Source: Streptomyces sp. CNQ-509 (GTDB lineage: Bacteria > Actinomycetota > Actinomycetes > Streptomycetales > Streptomycetaceae). From it: a stretch of DNA of 64,000 bases. Numbering within the stretch: position 1 is the first letter of the stretch; each line of letters starts with the position of its first letter. Positions 34,630-43,603 of this stretch are shown here, piece after piece. The translations under genes and the position numbers were made by a program. The stretch spans positions 7,704,951 to 7,768,950 of the forward strand of contig NZ_CP011492.1 of NCBI RefSeq assembly GCF_001011035.1, given 5' to 3'. The notes beneath the pieces are model-generated. The model did no database searches, was not told the DNA's origin, and saw only the letters and a list, made by a program, of their open reading frames with translations.

Positions 34630-35391
34630 ATGTCGAATGCCGCGCTGGGGGCCGGGTACGCCGAAGCGGTGGAGCAGTTGGCCGGGCGCGTCCTGGGTGC
34701 CCTCCGGGGCACCCGGGTTCCGCTGCCGGCCGTGTCCCACGCGGACCGGCCGGCAGACGCCACCGCGCTGGCCGCCGTGCGCGTCCTGGGACCCGACCTG
34801 TTCGCGCCGGCGCTCTTCTGCCGCCAGCCGCTCCCGCAGCCCGACCGGGAGACCCTGGGCTCCGCCCTGCGGGTCTTCCCGCCCCGCCCCGGTGACAGCA
34901 CCGAGGCGCGCTGGCGCGACCGCACCACCGCCGCGCTGCTCGCCCGCGGCGCGGCCGGGGCCCGGGCGGCGGTCCCGTACGCGGAGGAGGACTCCGAGCG
35001 CGCCGCGATCGCCGAGGTGGTGGAGATCGCCGGGTTCGCCGAGGACGCCGAGGACACCGAGTTGACGTGGCAGGAGCGGTCGCAGCGCATGGCGCGGCTC
35101 GCCCCGCTGGCGCTTCCGGAGGTGGACGGGCCCTACCAGCAGCGGGCCTGTCTGCACGTCCGGGCGCTCAGCCAGGGCGCGGTCCGCTCCTTGATGCGCC
35201 GTGACCACCCCACCGCGGCCCGGCTCGTACGCTGGCTCGCCCTGGCCCAGAGCCGCGGCGCTTCGCCGGCCCTCGACGTCCCGACGGCGCTGGAACACCT
35301 GCGCCTGTGGGGCGCCCCCAACGCCCGTACGGCGCTCGACCTCGCCATCGCCGGAAGACTCCTGGCCGCGGCCGAAGGGGGCCCGCGATGA
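34630..35391 (+). CDS. Uncharacterised protein of the short-peptide locus
   Basis: 253 residues, AAGGTGAG-type site before the ATG. Mostly helical, Ala/Arg-rich, with no transmembrane segment. Recurrent features are YAEAVEQLAGRVLGALRG at the start, AAIAEVVEIAGFAEDAEDTE in the middle and ACLHVRALSQGAVRSLMRRD further on. I recognise no enzymatic motif. Its stop overlaps the next ATG by four bases, so the two products are probably made together. A scaffold or recognition role is possible but not shown. Confidence 0.65.
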   Translation: MSNAALGAGYAEAVEQLAGRVLGALRGTRVPLPAVSHADRPADATALAAVRVLGPDLFAPALFCRQPLPQPDRETLGSALRVFPPRPGDSTEARWRDRTTAALLARGAAGARAAVPYAEEDSERAAIAEVVEIAGFAEDAEDTELTWQERSQRMARLAPLALPEVDGPYQQRACLHVRALSQGAVRSLMRRDHPTAARLVRWLALAQSRGASPALDVPTALEHLRLWGAPNARTALDLAIAGRLLAAAEGGPR

Positions 35392-36308
35392 CCGCCCCCG
35401 GACCGGTGGATCCGGTACGTACCGCGGCGCTGTGCCTGGGCCCCGGCGCCCTGGGCTGGCTGCACCGCAACCGTGCACGGGGCACGTTCGCCGACGGCGC
35501 GACGGCCGAACTGGCCGAGCCCGACAGCGTCTACAAGCCGCTGGCCGAGCTGGCACTGGCCGGATCCCTGGTCGTACGCGACGACGCGTTCCCCGCCGCC
35601 GAGCGCGACGCGGCCGCGGAACTGCTCGACTTCGCCTGGGACCAGCTCCGCGGCGGCGACCTGCTCTACGAGCGGCAGTTGCGGTTCCCCGCCATGACCG
35701 ACCCGCTGGAGACGTACGTCCACTTCCACCGCGCCGGCTACCGGCACGAGCCGCTCCAGGAACTGCTCGCCCACCTGACCTCTCTCACGTCCTTCCGCGA
35801 GTACGAGCACGTGCCCAACCGCCGCATGGCGGTGGCCAACGCGGCCCGGATCATCGGGGTCGCCGACCGCACCGACGGGCCCGCGCGCACCGCGGCCACC
35901 TGGCTCGGGGCGACGCCCGAGCCGTGGACCATGGACTGGATGACGGCGTACCACGTGACCCACACCGTCTTCCATCTCACCGACTGGGGCGCGCAACCGC
36001 AGGCCCTGCCGCCCCGCCTGCGCGACTATCTGGCGACCTGGCTGCCGGTGTGGACGGACGTGTGGCTGGAGATCGAGGAGTGGGACCTCGTCGCCGAACT
36101 CCTCATCGTCGACGCCTGCATGCCCGAGCCGTCCTTCGAACCGGCCGCCTGGCGGCGGCTGGCCGCCGTGCAGCACGAGGACGGGCTGCTCCCGCGCGAC
36201 GGCAGGACCGGCACGGACGACGAGGACCGGAGATTCGAGGACCACTACCACACCGCCGCGGTCGCCGCGGTCGCCGGATCCCTCGTGCTCTCGCGCCTGG
36301 GCGCCTAG
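35388..36308 (+). CDS. DUF6895-like helical protein
   Basis: 306 residues, translationally coupled to the preceding gene. It resembles a streptomycete family of unknown function that I recall as DUF6895 (unverified). The chain is a series of helices with conserved-looking aromatic and His positions: LLDFAWDQLRGGDLLYERQL, VHFHRAGYRHEPLQELLAHL, MTAYHVTHTVFHLTDWG and EDHYHTAAVAAVAG. The helical-repeat plan and repeated W/H/D residues recall alpha/alpha-toroid proteins. No catalytic motif can be named. It is followed after 14 bases by the serine hydrolase. Confidence 0.7.
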   Translation: MTAPGPVDPVRTAALCLGPGALGWLHRNRARGTFADGATAELAEPDSVYKPLAELALAGSLVVRDDAFPAAERDAAAELLDFAWDQLRGGDLLYERQLRFPAMTDPLETYVHFHRAGYRHEPLQELLAHLTSLTSFREYEHVPNRRMAVANAARIIGVADRTDGPARTAATWLGATPEPWTMDWMTAYHVTHTVFHLTDWGAQPQALPPRLRDYLATWLPVWTDVWLEIEEWDLVAELLIVDACMPEPSFEPAAWRRLAAVQHEDGLLPRDGRTGTDDEDRRFEDHYHTAAVAAVAGSLVLSRLGA

Positions 36309-36322
36309 CCGGCGGCGGCGAC

Positions 36323-37366
36323 GTGAACCTCCGTGACCAGCCCCTCAAAGCGGTGGCCGCCGCCGCGGAACCGCGGGCGGCGGTCGTCGTCGCGGTCTTC
36401 GCGGGCGGCACGTACCGCGCGCTGTGCCGCGGCGGTGTCGACCGCAAGGGCACCGCCTCGGTCACCGACCGCACGCGCTTCGAAGTCGGCTCGGTGACCA
36501 AGACCTTCACCGGGCTGCTGCTCGCCGACACCGCGGCGCGCGGGGAGGTCAGCTTCACGGACCGGATCGCAGAACGGCTCCCGTACGCCGCCCTCCCGCG
36601 CGGCCACGGCCGGGCCATCACCTACGAGCACCTGGCGACCCACACCTCCGGCCTGCCCCGGCTCCCGCCCGGGCTGGTGCTCAACGGGCTGCCGTCCTGG
36701 TTCGCCAACCCGTACCGGTCGTTCACACCCGAGATGCTGCTGCCCGCGCTCGGCCGCGCCGTCGTGCACCACCCGCCCGGCACCCTCATGCGCTACTCCA
36801 ACCTCGGCGTCGGCCTGCTCGGCAGGCTGCTGGCCGACGGGGCGGGGACGGACTACGGATCGATGCTCCGCGAGCGCGTCCTCGACCCGCTGGACCTCAC
36901 CGACACCGGCACCGCGGCCCCGGCCGCCCCGGACCCCGCGTACGCCGTCGGCTACTGGCACGGCCGCCGCCGCCCGCCCTGGGTCATCCCCGCCCTCCCC
37001 GGCGCGGGGGCGGTGCGCTCCAGCGCCCACGACCTGATCCGCTTCCTCCGCGCGCACCTCCACCCGGAGGACTCGGACACGCCCCAGCCGCTGCGGATTC
37101 CGCTGGCGGAGGCGGTACGGATCCGTGAACTGCCCGCGGGTTACGAGGAGAAGTCGGGCCTGGCGTGGAGCGTCCGCACCCTCTCGGGGGCGACGCTGTA
37201 CTTCCACAGCGGCACGACCCGCGGCTGCACGGCGTTCGCGGGCCTGAGCCCGGAACGGGAGGTGTGCGTGGTGGCCCTCACCAACTCGGGTGTCACGCTG
37301 AGAAGTAGGTTCGTCCAGTCGTCGTATCTGCTGCTGCGGGCGCTGGCGCTGGGCGAGGCCAAGTGA
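36323..37366 (+). CDS. Serine hydrolase, beta-lactamase/PBP fold
   Basis: 347 residues from GTG at 36323. The class C beta-lactamase/DD-peptidase motifs are present: SVTK (SxxK, in FEVGSVTKTFTG near residue 57), YSN (YxN, in RYSNLGVGLLG near 158) and HSGTT (the KTG-box equivalent, near 297). There is no signal peptide, so it is probably cytoplasmic. Members of this fold hydrolyse or transfer acyl/peptide bonds, and some close macrocycles. As last gene of the short-peptide unit it is a candidate peptidase or cyclase. The stop is followed by the 3' end of a decayed gene on the other strand. Confidence 0.85.
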   Translation: MNLRDQPLKAVAAAAEPRAAVVVAVFAGGTYRALCRGGVDRKGTASVTDRTRFEVGSVTKTFTGLLLADTAARGEVSFTDRIAERLPYAALPRGHGRAITYEHLATHTSGLPRLPPGLVLNGLPSWFANPYRSFTPEMLLPALGRAVVHHPPGTLMRYSNLGVGLLGRLLADGAGTDYGSMLRERVLDPLDLTDTGTAAPAAPDPAYAVGYWHGRRRPPWVIPALPGAGAVRSSAHDLIRFLRAHLHPEDSDTPQPLRIPLAEAVRIRELPAGYEEKSGLAWSVRTLSGATLYFHSGTTRGCTAFAGLSPEREVCVVALTNSGVTLRSRFVQSSYLLLRALALGEAK

Positions 37367-38173
37367 CGTTGCGGGGGCGGGGATAGCGGGTGACGGTGCC
37401 TTCGGAGAAGTGCTCGACGCCCCGGACGGTGGTGGCCTTCCGGATCACAAACTTGGTCAGGTCGGCCATGTTCCGCAAGGGCGTGAGATCGACTTCCCGG
37501 TGATTGCGGTGGCGCAGCGGCAGCCAGAACGGCACGCCCCCGCTGAGCTGGCCGAGCCCGCCCGGTAGCGCTCCGTCTGCCGTCGACACCGCCAGCCACT
37601 GGAGCAGCGCCGTCTTGCCGCAGCCTGCCAGGCCCCGCACCAGTACCCGCCGCAGCCCCGCCAGCGCCTGCTCGGCGCGCTCCACCCGGACCTCGGTGCG
37701 GTGGCCGGGGCCCGCGGCCATGGCGCCGCCGTCGGTGACGGCGGTGTGCAGGGGGTGGCGAGTTCGAGGCTGAGGTAGGCGGCGTCCAGGGGCCAGCGGG
37801 CCCGGTCGGGGCGCGACAGGTCCAGGCCGATCACCGAGAGCATGCCGTGGCGTCCGGCGACGTAGCGGCGGTAGCGCTCCTCGAACAACGCCGCCGTGCC
37901 GCCCGGGGGAGCCAGCCTCGCCCTGGGCGGCTGCGCTCTGTCGCGTAACTCCAGCAGTTCGCCCCCGTCCGCGCCGAGCGCCCGTGCCGGCTCCACCAGC
38001 GTGGTCTCGCTCGGCAGCGCCGAGCCGTTCAGCGCGCGGCTGACCGTCGTGTGCCCCAGCCCCGCCCGCCGCTCCAGACCGCCCATCGTCAGCCGCCGCT
38101 CGGCCCGCAACAGCCGTAAGCGCCGCGCCAGTTCCGCCTGCACCTCCCGCTCGTCCCTGCCGTCCGCCCGCAC
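37293..38173 (-). pseudogene. Decayed XRE-NACHT regulator gene
   Basis: From GTG at 38173 (GGGGAGGGA upstream) the first frame gives an XRE helix-turn-helix (LARRLRLLRAERRLTMGGLE, HTTVSRALNGSALPSETTLV) and a linker RHGMLSVIGLDLSRPDRARW. Near 37757 the frame shifts. A second frame then gives VERAEQALAGLRRVLVRGLA with the P-loop GLAGCGKTALLQWLA and PFWLPLRHR. Homology to NACHT NTPases stops about 30 residues after the P-loop, near 37530, and is replaced by unrelated sequence. The bulk of the NACHT domain and all repeats are missing. The frame runs into the 3' end of the serine hydrolase gene. Confidence 0.75.
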
Positions 38174-38295
38174 TCCCGGTCCCTCCCCGCGGCCCGTACA
38201 CCGGTGTTCATCTTCGTACGCTCCGCACTCCCGCATACGCCGCTCCGGCCATTTTCGTTCCCGACCGCACGGTCTCGCCGGAAGGGGACAGAAAC

Positions 38296-38508
38296 ATGCC
38301 CGCATCGCCGACCACGCTCACGATCCTCGCGCTCGCCCTCCTCGTCGCCGGCCTGCTCGCCCTCCTGGCCGGCGTCGCCACCGGGCTGCTCGCCCGCTGG
38401 GACGGCGCCTCCGCTCCCGCCGCCCTGCTGCGCGCCGGTGCCGCCTTCGGCGCGACCCTCACCGTGGCGACTGCGCTGCTCGCCCTCGTCGCCGGCGCGC
38501 TGACGTGA
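38296..38508 (+). CDS. Small two-helix membrane protein
   Basis: 70 residues, AAGGGGA upstream of ATG. Two hydrophobic helices, about 8-32 and 45-68, are joined by a short loop LARWDGASAPAAL. No family recognised. It is divergent from the decayed NACHT gene and convergent with the WYL gene, seven bases apart. Confidence 0.55.
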   Translation: MPASPTTLTILALALLVAGLLALLAGVATGLLARWDGASAPAALLRAGAAFGATLTVATALLALVAGALT

Positions 38509-38514
38509 CCCGCG

Positions 38515-39459
38515 CTACGCCTCCGGCTCCACCGCCGCCGTCAGCCGCGCCGCCAGCGCCGCGACCGCCGCGCGCAGCTCCGGGCCGCCCTCGACGCGGA
38601 ACGCGAACGGCATCCGGGCCAGCCAGTCCCGCGCGTACATCGTCGGCGCGCTCGTGCTGCCGGCCAGCACGCAGCCGTCGCCCGCCGCCTCCAGGCGGCC
38701 CATCGGCGGCCGCACCCAGCGCGCGACCTCCGCCACCGGGGCGTCGAACGCCACCCGGGTCGGGTACTCCCAGCCCGCGCCGAGGTTTTCCTCCAGCACC
38801 GCGACCGCATCGAGGCCGTCGGGCGGGGCGAAGGCGCGGGTCGTCCGGCGGACCTCGCCGATGCGGTCGACGCGGTACGTGCGGATGGCGTCCGTGCGGT
38901 GGGAGCGGCACAGCAGGTACCAGCGCCCGTGGCGTACGACCACCGCCCAGGGGTCGACCAGCCCCTCCGACTCCCGCCCCGACTCGCTGCGGTACGTCAC
39001 CCGCACGCTCGTCCGCTCCGCGCACGCCGCGACCAGCGCGCCGGTCGTCGCCGGGTCGGGGCGGGCCGAGTTCGGGTCGGGGGCGGCAGCGGCGTGGTCC
39101 CGCAGCGTCGCCGCCTGCCGGCCGACGCTCTCCGGCAGCACCCGGATCACCTTGTCCAGCGCCTTGCCCACCAGCTCGTCCGCGTCGTCCAGCGCCGCCA
39201 TGACCAGCGCCAGGGCCTGGGCCTCGGTGAAGACCACCGGCGGCAGCCGCGCGCCGCGCCCCAGCCGGTAACCGCCGTACGGGCCGCGGGCCGACTCCAC
39301 CGGGACGCCCGCCTCCCGGAGGATCCCGACGTACCGGCGCGCCGCCCGCTCGGTGACGCCCAGCTCGGCGGCGAGTTCGTCCGCGGTCACGCCGGGGCGG
39401 GCCCGGAGGAGCTCCATCGTGCGCAGGGCCCGCGCGGTGGGGCTGAGGTCGGTCGGCAT
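38515..39459 (-). CDS. WYL-domain transcriptional regulator
   Basis: 314 residues. N-terminal winged helix (LRTMELLRARPGVTADELAAELGVTERAARRYVGIL, about 10-45), then a linker and a WYL domain at about 150-215 (VRVTYRSESGRESEGLVDPW, VRHGRWYLLCRSHRTDAIRT, RVDRIGEV). A C-terminal WCX-like extension follows. WYL domains sense ligands or nucleic acids and often regulate adjacent genes. It is divergent from the ATP-grasp gene with 99 bases between them, so it is the likely regulator of that pair. Confidence 0.88.
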   Translation of the reverse strand: MPTDLSPTARALRTMELLRARPGVTADELAAELGVTERAARRYVGILREAGVPVESARGPYGGYRLGRGARLPPVVFTEAQALALVMAALDDADELVGKALDKVIRVLPESVGRQAATLRDHAAAAPDPNSARPDPATTGALVAACAERTSVRVTYRSESGRESEGLVDPWAVVVRHGRWYLLCRSHRTDAIRTYRVDRIGEVRRTTRAFAPPDGLDAVAVLEENLGAGWEYPTRVAFDAPVAEVARWVRPPMGRLEAAGDGCVLAGSTSAPTMYARDWLARMPFAFRVEGGPELRAAVAALAARLTAAVEPEA

Positions 39460-39558
39460 CCGGGCAGGTTATGCGGCCGTGGGGTATTCCGGAAGTGGAT
39501 TGTCCGGAACCGGTCGTAGCGTGTCGGGTGTCCCACCCCAGGAAGCAGGGAAACGATC

Positions 39559-40818
39559 ATGGACATCTCCCGGTCCGCCGCCGCGCGCCCGCGCGTGCTC
39601 GTCGTCGGCGGCAGACTCGCGCAGGTGCGCAAGGCCCGGGCGCTCGGCCTGGACGTCGTGCACGTCCAGTACCCCGACGCGTACGGCAGCGGCCACTGGC
39701 CGTACGTCGACCAGGCCCTGCTGCTCGACTACGCCGACACCGGCCGGCTCCTGCCGCTCGTGCGGGCGCTGCACGCGGCGTATCCGGTACGGGCGGCGGT
39801 GTCGCTCTTCGAGCTGGGACTGCTGCCCGCGGCCCGGATCAACGAGGCGCTCGGGCTGGGCGGCGAGTCCGTCGAGACCGTGGAACTGCTGCTCGACAAG
39901 GGGCGGATGCGCCGGCGCCTGGCCGAGCGCGGCGTCAGCCCGGTGGCCGCGGCGGTCGGCCGGTCGGCGGCGGACGTCCGGGAGTTCACCGCGGCCCACG
40001 GGCTGCCGGTCATCGTCAAGCCGGTCCGCGAATCCGGCAGCCTGGGCGTGTTCCACGTACGGGACCTGGCCGCGGCGGACACCGTCGCCGACCGCTTCCG
40101 GGCGCTCGACGGCGCGTGGACCGCGCGCGACCTCTCCGACGCCGGCTCCTTCGAGGAGTTCCTCCTGGAGGAGTACCTGGACGGACCGGAGATCAGCGTG
40201 GAGACCCTGAGCTTCGACGGCCGGCACGTGGTGGTCGCGGTGACCGACAAGGAGACGGGCGGCGCCGGCTTCGTGGAGATCGGCCACGCGCAGCCCAGCG
40301 CGGTCGCGCCCGGCACGCTGCGCGACGTCACGCGGCTGGTCGCGGACTTCCTCGACGCCGTCGGGCTGCGCAACGGCCCCGGGCACACCGAGGTCAAGCT
40401 CACCTCCCGCGGCCCGCGGATCGTCGAGTCCCACAACCGCGTCGGCGGGGACCGCATCAACGAGCTGACCGAGATCGCCTACGGCGTCGACATGGAGAGC
40501 CACGCCCTGGCCGCCGGGCTCGGCGTCCTGCCGCCGCTGACCGCGGCGCCAGAGCCGCGGGGCGGGGCGGCCGTACGGTTCCTCACCCCGGAACCCGGCC
40601 GCGTCGTGGCGGTGACGGGCGCCGACGAGGTGCGCGCCGACCCCGCCTGCGTCGAACTCCGGCTCGGCGTGCGGCCCGGCGCCGTGGTGTCCCCGCTGAC
40701 CTGGAACGAGGACAAGGCCGGCCACGTCCTCACCCGCGGTGCCACCGCCGCCGAGGCCGCCGCCCACGCCCGCCGCCTGGCCGCCGCGGTCCGGATACGC
40801 ACCGAGCCCGCCCCGTGA
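39559..40818 (+). CDS. ATP-grasp carboxylate-amine ligase
   Basis: 419 residues. After an N-terminal Rossmann-like domain (RVLVVGGRLAQVRKARALGL) comes the ATP-grasp core: DKGRMRRRLAERGVSPV (about 113-130), LPVIVKPVRESGSLGVF (about 151-167), FLLEEYLDGPEISVETLSF and the metal site HTEVKLTSRGPRIVESHNRVGGDR (about 275-298). Such enzymes join amino acids or carboxylates and amines through acyl-phosphates, for example in dapdiamide- or bacilysin-type dipeptides. The next gene is an exporter overlapping by four bases. A small peptide-like metabolite exported by its partner is the natural inference; substrates are unknown. Confidence 0.87.
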   Translation: MDISRSAAARPRVLVVGGRLAQVRKARALGLDVVHVQYPDAYGSGHWPYVDQALLLDYADTGRLLPLVRALHAAYPVRAAVSLFELGLLPAARINEALGLGGESVETVELLLDKGRMRRRLAERGVSPVAAAVGRSAADVREFTAAHGLPVIVKPVRESGSLGVFHVRDLAAADTVADRFRALDGAWTARDLSDAGSFEEFLLEEYLDGPEISVETLSFDGRHVVVAVTDKETGGAGFVEIGHAQPSAVAPGTLRDVTRLVADFLDAVGLRNGPGHTEVKLTSRGPRIVESHNRVGGDRINELTEIAYGVDMESHALAAGLGVLPPLTAAPEPRGGAAVRFLTPEPGRVVAVTGADEVRADPACVELRLGVRPGAVVSPLTWNEDKAGHVLTRGATAAEAAAHARRLAAAVRIRTEPAP

Positions 40819-42032
40819 CCGCCGCCCCGCGGGGCCTTCCGGACGCCGCCGAGCAGCGGTTCCGCGACGCCCTGCGCGGTCTGCCGGGACGGGTGTGGAT
40901 CGTGAGCCTCGGCATCCTGGTCAACCGGGTCGGCAACTTCCTGCCCGTGTTCCTCGTGCTCTACCTCACCGGGCGCGGTCACTCCGCCGGCGCCGCGGGC
41001 CTCGTGCTCGGCGTCTCCGGCCTCGGCAACGTGCTCGGCAACACGCTCGGCGGCTACCTCGCCGACACCCTCGGCCGCCGCTGGACCATCGTGCTCTCCG
41101 GCGTCACCACCGCGGGGCTGACGGCCGCCGTGCCGTACCTCGGGCCGCTGTCCGCCATCGTCGCCGTCGTCGGGCTCATAGGCGTCACGTCGCACGTCTA
41201 CCGCCCGGCCGCCGCCGCGGCGCTGCTCGACTCGGTGACGACCAACCGGCAGCGCCTCGCCGCCTTCGGCGTGTTCCGGGCCGCGATGAACACCGGCGCC
41301 GCGCTCGGCGGAGTCGCCGGCGGCGTGCTGGCCGGCGTCTCGTACACGCAGCTCTTCCTCGCCAACGCCGCCGCCTCCCTGCTCTTCGGCGTGGTCGCGG
41401 CGGTGCTGCTGCGCGACGCGCCCCGCCCGCGGGCGGCGGAAGAAGAGCAGGCCGAACGGGCCGCCGGATACCGCCGGGCGCTCGCCGACCGCCTCCTGCT
41501 GCGCTTCCTGCTGATGACCGCGGTCGCCGAGTTCGTCTACATCCAGTCCACCGTCGGCCTGCCCCTGCACGTCACCGACGCGGGGCTCGACGCCCGCGAC
41601 TTCGGCCTCCTCATCGGGCTCAACGGCCTGCTGGTGCTGGCCCTGGAGCTGCCCGCGACGGGCGCGGTGGCCCGCTACCGGCCGGAGCACGTCCTCGGCG
41701 CCGGGAACCTCCTCGTCGGCGCAGGGCTCGCGCTCACCGGGCTGATGACGGACATGACCCTGCTGGCGGCGACGGTCGTGGTGTGGACGTGCGGGGAGAT
41801 GATCACCAGCTCGGTCTCGTACGCCTACCTCGGCAGCCTGACCCCGCCGCACCTGACCGGCCGCTACCAGGGCCTGCACGGCGCCGCGTACACCGTGGGC
41901 ACCGGTGCCGGGCCGCTCCTCGGCGGCGCCGCGTACGCCGTCGGGCCCTGGGCGCTGTGGAGCCTGGTCGCCGCCGCCGGGGTGCTGTCCGCGTACCTCT
42001 GCCTGCCGCCCCGCCCCGCCCCGGCCGGCTGA
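40815..42032 (+). CDS. MFS exporter paired with ATP-grasp ligase
   Basis: 405 residues from GTG at 40815, with about 12 membrane helices. The MFS signature loop is visible in GGYLADTLGRRW (between helices 2 and 3). A longer cytoplasmic loop near residue 205 carries acidic residues (EEEQAERAAGYRRAL). It overlaps the ATP-grasp gene by four bases, so ligase and transporter are made together. Drug or small-peptide efflux is probable. Convergent with the FG-GAP gene, 12 bases apart. Confidence 0.88.
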   Translation: MTAAPRGLPDAAEQRFRDALRGLPGRVWIVSLGILVNRVGNFLPVFLVLYLTGRGHSAGAAGLVLGVSGLGNVLGNTLGGYLADTLGRRWTIVLSGVTTAGLTAAVPYLGPLSAIVAVVGLIGVTSHVYRPAAAAALLDSVTTNRQRLAAFGVFRAAMNTGAALGGVAGGVLAGVSYTQLFLANAAASLLFGVVAAVLLRDAPRPRAAEEEQAERAAGYRRALADRLLLRFLLMTAVAEFVYIQSTVGLPLHVTDAGLDARDFGLLIGLNGLLVLALELPATGAVARYRPEHVLGAGNLLVGAGLALTGLMTDMTLLAATVVVWTCGEMITSSVSYAYLGSLTPPHLTGRYQGLHGAAYTVGTGAGPLLGGAAYAVGPWALWSLVAAAGVLSAYLCLPPRPAPAG

Positions 42033-42044
42033 CGCCCCCACCTC

Positions 42045-43505
42045 TCAGGAGCGGCGGGGCGCGAACTCCGTCGTGGCGAACGTCACCGCGTCGCGGTCCG
42101 TCGCGCCCTCGGTGATCCACCAGTACGCGGGCTTCTCCCCGTACAGCGCGAAGAGCGGGTCGGGCGCCCAGTTGAGGATCAGCTCGTCCCGGCCGTCTCC
42201 GTCGAAGTCGGCGGCGCCGACCGGCCGGGCGTTGCGGTCCTCCGCCTTCGTCCGCTCGCCGTCCGCGGTCCGGGCCGGACCCTCGCGCAGCACGGGCGTG
42301 CGCGCGTCGCCGTCGAGGAGCACGGCGCCGTCGTACGTCGCGACGAGCAGCGCGTCGCGGCCGTCGCCGTCCGGGTCGGCGGCGGCGAAGCCGCCGGGGC
42401 CGTAGTACGAGTCCTCGCCGGCCGGCGGCTCGGGCAGGTCGAGGACGACGGGCTCGTCGCCGCTGCCGGGGTAGAGGGTGGCCCTGCCGTCGACCTCCGG
42501 CGCCTCCGTCTCGTAGCCGGGCTCGTTGTTGCGGCCGCCGTCGTCGCCCACCGCGACGTCGCGCTCTCCGTCGCCGTCGAAGTCCCCGAAGGCGTGGCCG
42601 CTGCCGGCGGTCAGCTCGCGGACCTCGCCGGTCAGCCCGGTGCCGGGGCGCGCCGGGTAGAGCGTGTTCGGGTCCTGCCCGCCGTCGCCGAGCCCCTGCC
42701 GCAGCAGCGCGGTCGCGCGCGGCTCGCCGGTGGGGTCGATCCCGTCGGCGGAGAGTGTGCCCTCCTCGTACGGCAGGCTCGTGTCGATGCGCGCGGGCTC
42801 GCCCGCCCGGCTGAACGGCCCGTACACCACCACCAGTCTCGCCGCACCCGGGGTGGCCCGCTCCGGCACCGCCAGATCGTGGTGGCCGTCGGCGTCGAAG
42901 TCCCCGCGCACCAGCGAGCCCGGCTCCACGCCGGCCACGCCCGGCAGCCGCAGCGGAACCGCCTCGGGCTTCGCGGCGGGCTGTTCCGGGCCGCCGAAGC
43001 TCACGTACGGCGCCGCCGGCTCCCCCCTCGGGTCCTGCCGCTCGGCGGTCTCGGTGGAGGGCGTCGTCACGAAGTCGGGGAAGCCGTCGTCGTCCAGGTC
43101 GGCGGTGGTTACGTCGGCCGCGCGGAGGCCGTCCGGCCCGGGGAAGCCGGCGGGCAGGGCGGGCAGGCCGAGGTCGCGGCGTCCGTAGACCGTACGGGTC
43201 GCCGGGTCCAGGCCGTCCGCCGAGCCGTAGACGACGGCGACGCGCTCCTCTGCGGTCTGCCGGTCGTCGCCGGGGAAGACCGGTACGAGGAGGTCGCGGT
43301 GCCCGTCGCCGTTGATGTCGTCGGGGTCCTGCGAGCCGTCGCCGGGCGCCGGGGCCCGGCTCGCGGCCGGGGGCGCGGGCACGCCGGGCTCCGGCGCGCC
43401 GTCCGCCGTGGGGGACGGCCCGCCGCCCGCGCCGTCCTCACCGCAGGCGGTGAGGACGAGCAGGGGGCACAGGACGAGCGCGGGGAGCGTGGCACGACGG
43501 GTCAT
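42045..43505 (-). CDS. FG-GAP repeat lipoprotein
   Basis: 486 residues. It begins with a lipoprotein signal (LVLCPLLVLTACGED, Cys about residue 20) and a Pro/Ala-rich linker. The rest is a series of FG-GAP/VCBS beta-propeller repeats marked by calcium-binding DxDxDG motifs: DINGDGHRDLLVP, DLDDDGFPDFVT, DFDADGHHDLAVP, DFDGDGERDVAVG, DPDGDGRDALLV and DFDGDGRDELIL. It is probably anchored on the outer face of the membrane. A binding partner is unknown. Confidence 0.9.
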   Translation of the reverse strand: MTRRATLPALVLCPLLVLTACGEDGAGGGPSPTADGAPEPGVPAPPAASRAPAPGDGSQDPDDINGDGHRDLLVPVFPGDDRQTAEERVAVVYGSADGLDPATRTVYGRRDLGLPALPAGFPGPDGLRAADVTTADLDDDGFPDFVTTPSTETAERQDPRGEPAAPYVSFGGPEQPAAKPEAVPLRLPGVAGVEPGSLVRGDFDADGHHDLAVPERATPGAARLVVVYGPFSRAGEPARIDTSLPYEEGTLSADGIDPTGEPRATALLRQGLGDGGQDPNTLYPARPGTGLTGEVRELTAGSGHAFGDFDGDGERDVAVGDDGGRNNEPGYETEAPEVDGRATLYPGSGDEPVVLDLPEPPAGEDSYYGPGGFAAADPDGDGRDALLVATYDGAVLLDGDARTPVLREGPARTADGERTKAEDRNARPVGAADFDGDGRDELILNWAPDPLFALYGEKPAYWWITEGATDRDAVTFATTEFAPRRS

Positions 43506-43603
43506 GCGCGCCACTGTCGCAGCGCGCGAACGGCGGCCGGCCCGCCGAACGGGCGATCGTTGCACGTTCGTTGGCATCCGCCGCCCGCGTACGGGAGGCT
43601 CCG

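Noticed and set aside
39559..40818. Joining this ATP-grasp gene to the siderophore operon at 58.6-64 kb
   Set aside because: Seventeen kilobases of unrelated genes on both strands lie between, and it is already paired with its own exporter and regulator.
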